Shown: in pieces, positions 63,484 through 64,000 of the stretch | Numbering within the stretch: position 1 is the first letter of the stretch | Layout of the letters: every line of letters begins with the position of its first letter | NCBI GenBank assembly: GCA_030448185.1 | Contig: JAUJNL010000015.1 | Location: 21,998-85,997 of the forward strand | Direction: 5' to 3' | Origin: Cytophagales bacterium | GTDB taxonomy: Bacteria; Bacteroidota; Bacteroidia; Cytophagales; 172606-1 | Length of the DNA stretch: 64,000 nucleotides | Translations under genes and position numbers: made by a program | Notes under the pieces: generated by a model | What the model saw: only the letters and a program-made list of their open reading frames with translations | Databases searched by the model: none | What the model was told of the DNA's origin: nothing

Positions 63484-63672
63484 AATCAAATGGACAGTTG
63501 ACAGTGGATAATGGATAATCACTTGCCGAGCCAATCTTTGGACTAATACAGTCAGCTAACCGGAAGTCTTAACACTTTCTGCCAGTATCACACCGGTAAC
63601 TCCCCAAGGGAATAAGTAAGAATCATGCTTTATTGTCAATTATCCATTGTTAATTGTCCATTGAATTACCGC
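63484..63672. repeat. word-repeat gap (TGGACAGTTGACAG type)
   Basis: The left end carries GGACAGTTGACAGTGGATAATGG-type words and the right end their mirror (CAATTATCCATTGTTAATTG). The middle shows no gene. Confidence 0.6.
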
Positions 63673-64000
63673 TTACAAGTAGCTAATGGCCTTCCGGACC
63701 GGGTCCAGACCGATAAGGGCTTTCGTTTGCAATTTGAACAGTTCGCGGGTCCGGGGATTAAACACGTTAACCACATAGGAAGCCATAGCCTGCGAAATTA
63801 GCGTTGCCAGGGCTGACCCATTAATTCCCATCACCGGAATAAGCAGAAAATTAAGCGCAATGTTGGTACCGACGCCGAAAAGGGTACGGTACAACGTGAT
63901 TTTTTGCAGCTTCTCCGCTACAAACCAACCCGAAGAGGCAATACCGAGTGAGGCAAACAGGCCAGTCCAGATATGAATGACCAATACATCACCGGCGGGA
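63673..64000 (-). CDS. polysaccharide flippase (Wzx-like), C-terminal part, cut by window edge
   Basis: The last 108 codons of a membrane protein. Three hydrophobic segments (HIWTGLFASLGIASSGWFVA, LYRTLFGVGTNIALNFLLIP, GSALATLISQAMASYVVNVF) show the MATE/Wzx-type pattern GINGSALAT common in oligosaccharide flippases. It would move lipid-linked glycan across the inner membrane, in line with the two glycosyltransferases downstream. The start lies beyond 64000. Confidence 0.82.
   Translation of the reverse strand, partial: PAGDVLVIHIWTGLFASLGIASSGWFVAEKLQKITLYRTLFGVGTNIALNFLLIPVMGINGSALATLISQAMASYVVNVFNPRTRELFKLQTKALIGLDPVRKAISYL

Noticed and set aside
1..64000. tRNA or rRNA genes
   Set aside because: I looked for TpsiC-loop and acceptor-stem patterns and for rRNA blocks and found none that I could support by eye. 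RNase P RNA is the only RNA gene called.

Overview
The window comes from a Bacteroidota chromosome, most likely order Cytophagales (Spirosomaceae/Cytophagaceae-like). The reasons are a SusC/SusD pair, PorV/PorQ-type and OMP_b-brl_3 outer-membrane proteins, a split transketolase, a Bacteroidota-type sigma-54 response regulator, weak ribosome-binding sites and a moderate GC content. I cannot name the genus from the sequence alone.

Layout. 1-9.7 kb: deoxynucleoside kinase, an outer-membrane protein, a frameshifted helix-hairpin-helix barrel protein, a DUF1611 protein, a 0.9 kb AT-rich gap with a nested dyad, a GT2 glycosyltransferase, a Dabb protein and an M61 peptidase. 9.7-18 kb: histidine kinase, PadR regulator plus a MacB/FtsX-type permease broken by an ISAs1-family element, signal peptidase I and MeaB. 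18-19.6 kb: transketolase N-terminal subunit and a Bcp peroxiredoxin. 19.73-22.09 kb: an AT-rich, integron-like array of three promoterless-looking cassettes (zinc-finger/HNH-like protein; antitoxin plus PIN toxin; small membrane protein), separated by three related attC-like sites and without an integrase in view. This is the strongest candidate for an unusual system. 22-30 kb: M23 peptidase, FAH-family hydrolase, M48 lipoprotein peptidase, DUF2283/DUF4258 pair, RecQ helicase and a secreted hypothetical protein. 30.5-34.6 kb: a decayed or badly sequenced stretch (half YiaA, Uma2, NtrC-type regulator, GAF sensor, SelL-like fragment) that also contains the RNase P RNA gene. 34.8-37.3 kb: an outer-membrane TonB-type receptor.

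37.3-45.4 kb is a leftward efflux operon: TetR regulator, TolC, HlyD-type adaptor, two ABC ATPases, two ABC-2 permeases. It resembles the E. coli cecR-ybhGFSR locus with a TolC added, and two matching palindromes flank the regulator. 45.5-54.2 kb: S8 protease, serine hydrolase broken by a 17-nt insertion, an FAD monooxygenase divergent from a TetR regulator over two identical-type operators, an RDD protein next to a 119-bp tandem duplication, TatC and an MFS transporter. 54.5-60.8 kb: a second ISAs1 copy just downstream of a SusC/SusD pair. 61.3-64 kb: two glycosyltransferases and the C-terminal part of a flippase, probably a surface-polysaccharide cluster that continues beyond the window.

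Two window-wide patterns stand out. Many otherwise well-conserved genes carry single-base indels, often in homopolymers and clustered in space, which points to sequence errors at least as much as to gene decay. Many intergenic gaps are built from short repeated words of 6-12 nt, often mirrored as inverted copies. Each gap has its own vocabulary, and two such hairpins sit inside the RNase P RNA gene.
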